Source: Hymenobacter crusticola (GTDB lineage: Bacteria; Bacteroidota; Bacteroidia; Cytophagales; Hymenobacteraceae). From it: a stretch of 36,719 bases of DNA. The DNA lies in the NCBI RefSeq assembly GCF_002154225.1, contig NZ_MTSE01000034.1:1433-38151 (forward strand). Reading direction: 5' to 3'. Below are positions 36,695 to 36,719 of this stretch, piece after piece. A program made the position numbers and the translations under genes. The notes beneath the pieces are model-generated. The model ran no database searches, was not told where the DNA came from, and saw only the letters and a program-made list of their open reading frames with translations. Numbering within the stretch: the first letter of the stretch is position 1; each line of letters starts with the position of its first letter.

Positions 36695-36719
36695 TAGCGA
36701 AGTAATCGTAGCACTAGTC

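Larger units (their letters stand above)
36007..36719. other. Non-coding end region
   Basis: About 700 bases without a credible gene on either strand. It holds the terminator at 36261-36298 and the nested inverted repeat at 36611-36694. If the molecule is circular this is the stretch just upstream of rep, where an origin or a resolution site would be expected. Confidence 0.5.

Noticed and set aside
1..36719. tRNA, rRNA or CRISPR loci
   Set aside because: No cloverleaf-like sequence, ribosomal RNA or regularly spaced repeats with spacers were found by reading.

Overview
The window looks like a plasmid, or a plasmid-derived contig, from a Bacteroidota bacterium, most plausibly a Hymenobacter-like member of the Cytophagales. 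This is inference. The signs are a Rep_3-type initiator plus a ParA partition locus, secreted RHS proteins of the DUF6443 type, a DUF4468-like gene, weak Shine-Dalgarno sites, and promoters of the Bacteroidota form (TTTG or ATTG, 19-21 bases, TAnnTTTG). Whether the molecule is circular cannot be seen.

Layout. (1) 1-3.5 kb is the plasmid backbone: rep, a small unknown gene, a Fic gene broken by one stop codon, and on the other strand parA followed by a ribbon-helix-helix partner. Four clusters of a 6-base box at an exact 12-base pitch surround parA and its partner; they are a strong candidate for the centromere and operator. (2) 3.5-5.9 kb is decayed: a possible tiny membrane protein, a DUF4468-like gene with a stop inside its signal peptide, an unrecognised coding fragment and AT-rich palindromes. 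(3) 5.9-16.6 kb is a polymorphic-toxin locus: a 1208-residue secreted YD-repeat protein, a 2230-residue LRR-Ig-DUF6443-RHS protein with an unrecognised C-terminal tip, and a likely immunity gene 4 bases behind it, closed by a strong hairpin. A 2OG-Fe(II) oxygenase gene follows. (4) 17.9-25.1 kb, minus strand, is a complete type I restriction-modification operon: hsdM, hsdS, a TIGR02391-like gene, hsdR and a YgjP-like metalloprotease gene. (5) 25.3-27.6 kb holds two secreted or outer-membrane beta-barrel candidates; the second carries a phospholipase A1-like HxSNG motif. (6) 27.8-28.4 kb is a zinc-ribbon gene between 15-base terminal inverted repeats. (7) 28.7-36.0 kb is a second, AT-rich defence block: a PD-(D/E)XK protein and a large N6-adenine methyltransferase on the minus strand, the wreck of a type IIG restriction enzyme, and a SIR2-STAND protein on the plus strand. 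(8) 36.0-36.7 kb is non-coding, with a terminator and a large nested inverted repeat.

How it works together: a small replication and partition core carries a conflict cargo, namely contact toxin plus immunity, two modification-based barriers with different sequence composition, and an NAD-depleting type abortive defence gene. Several nonsense mutations (fic, the DUF4468-like gene, the type IIG remnant) show that the accessory part is turning over. The least familiar pieces are the toxin tip with its immunity gene, the methyltransferase-nuclease pair, the SIR2-STAND protein and the 12-base-phased box array.
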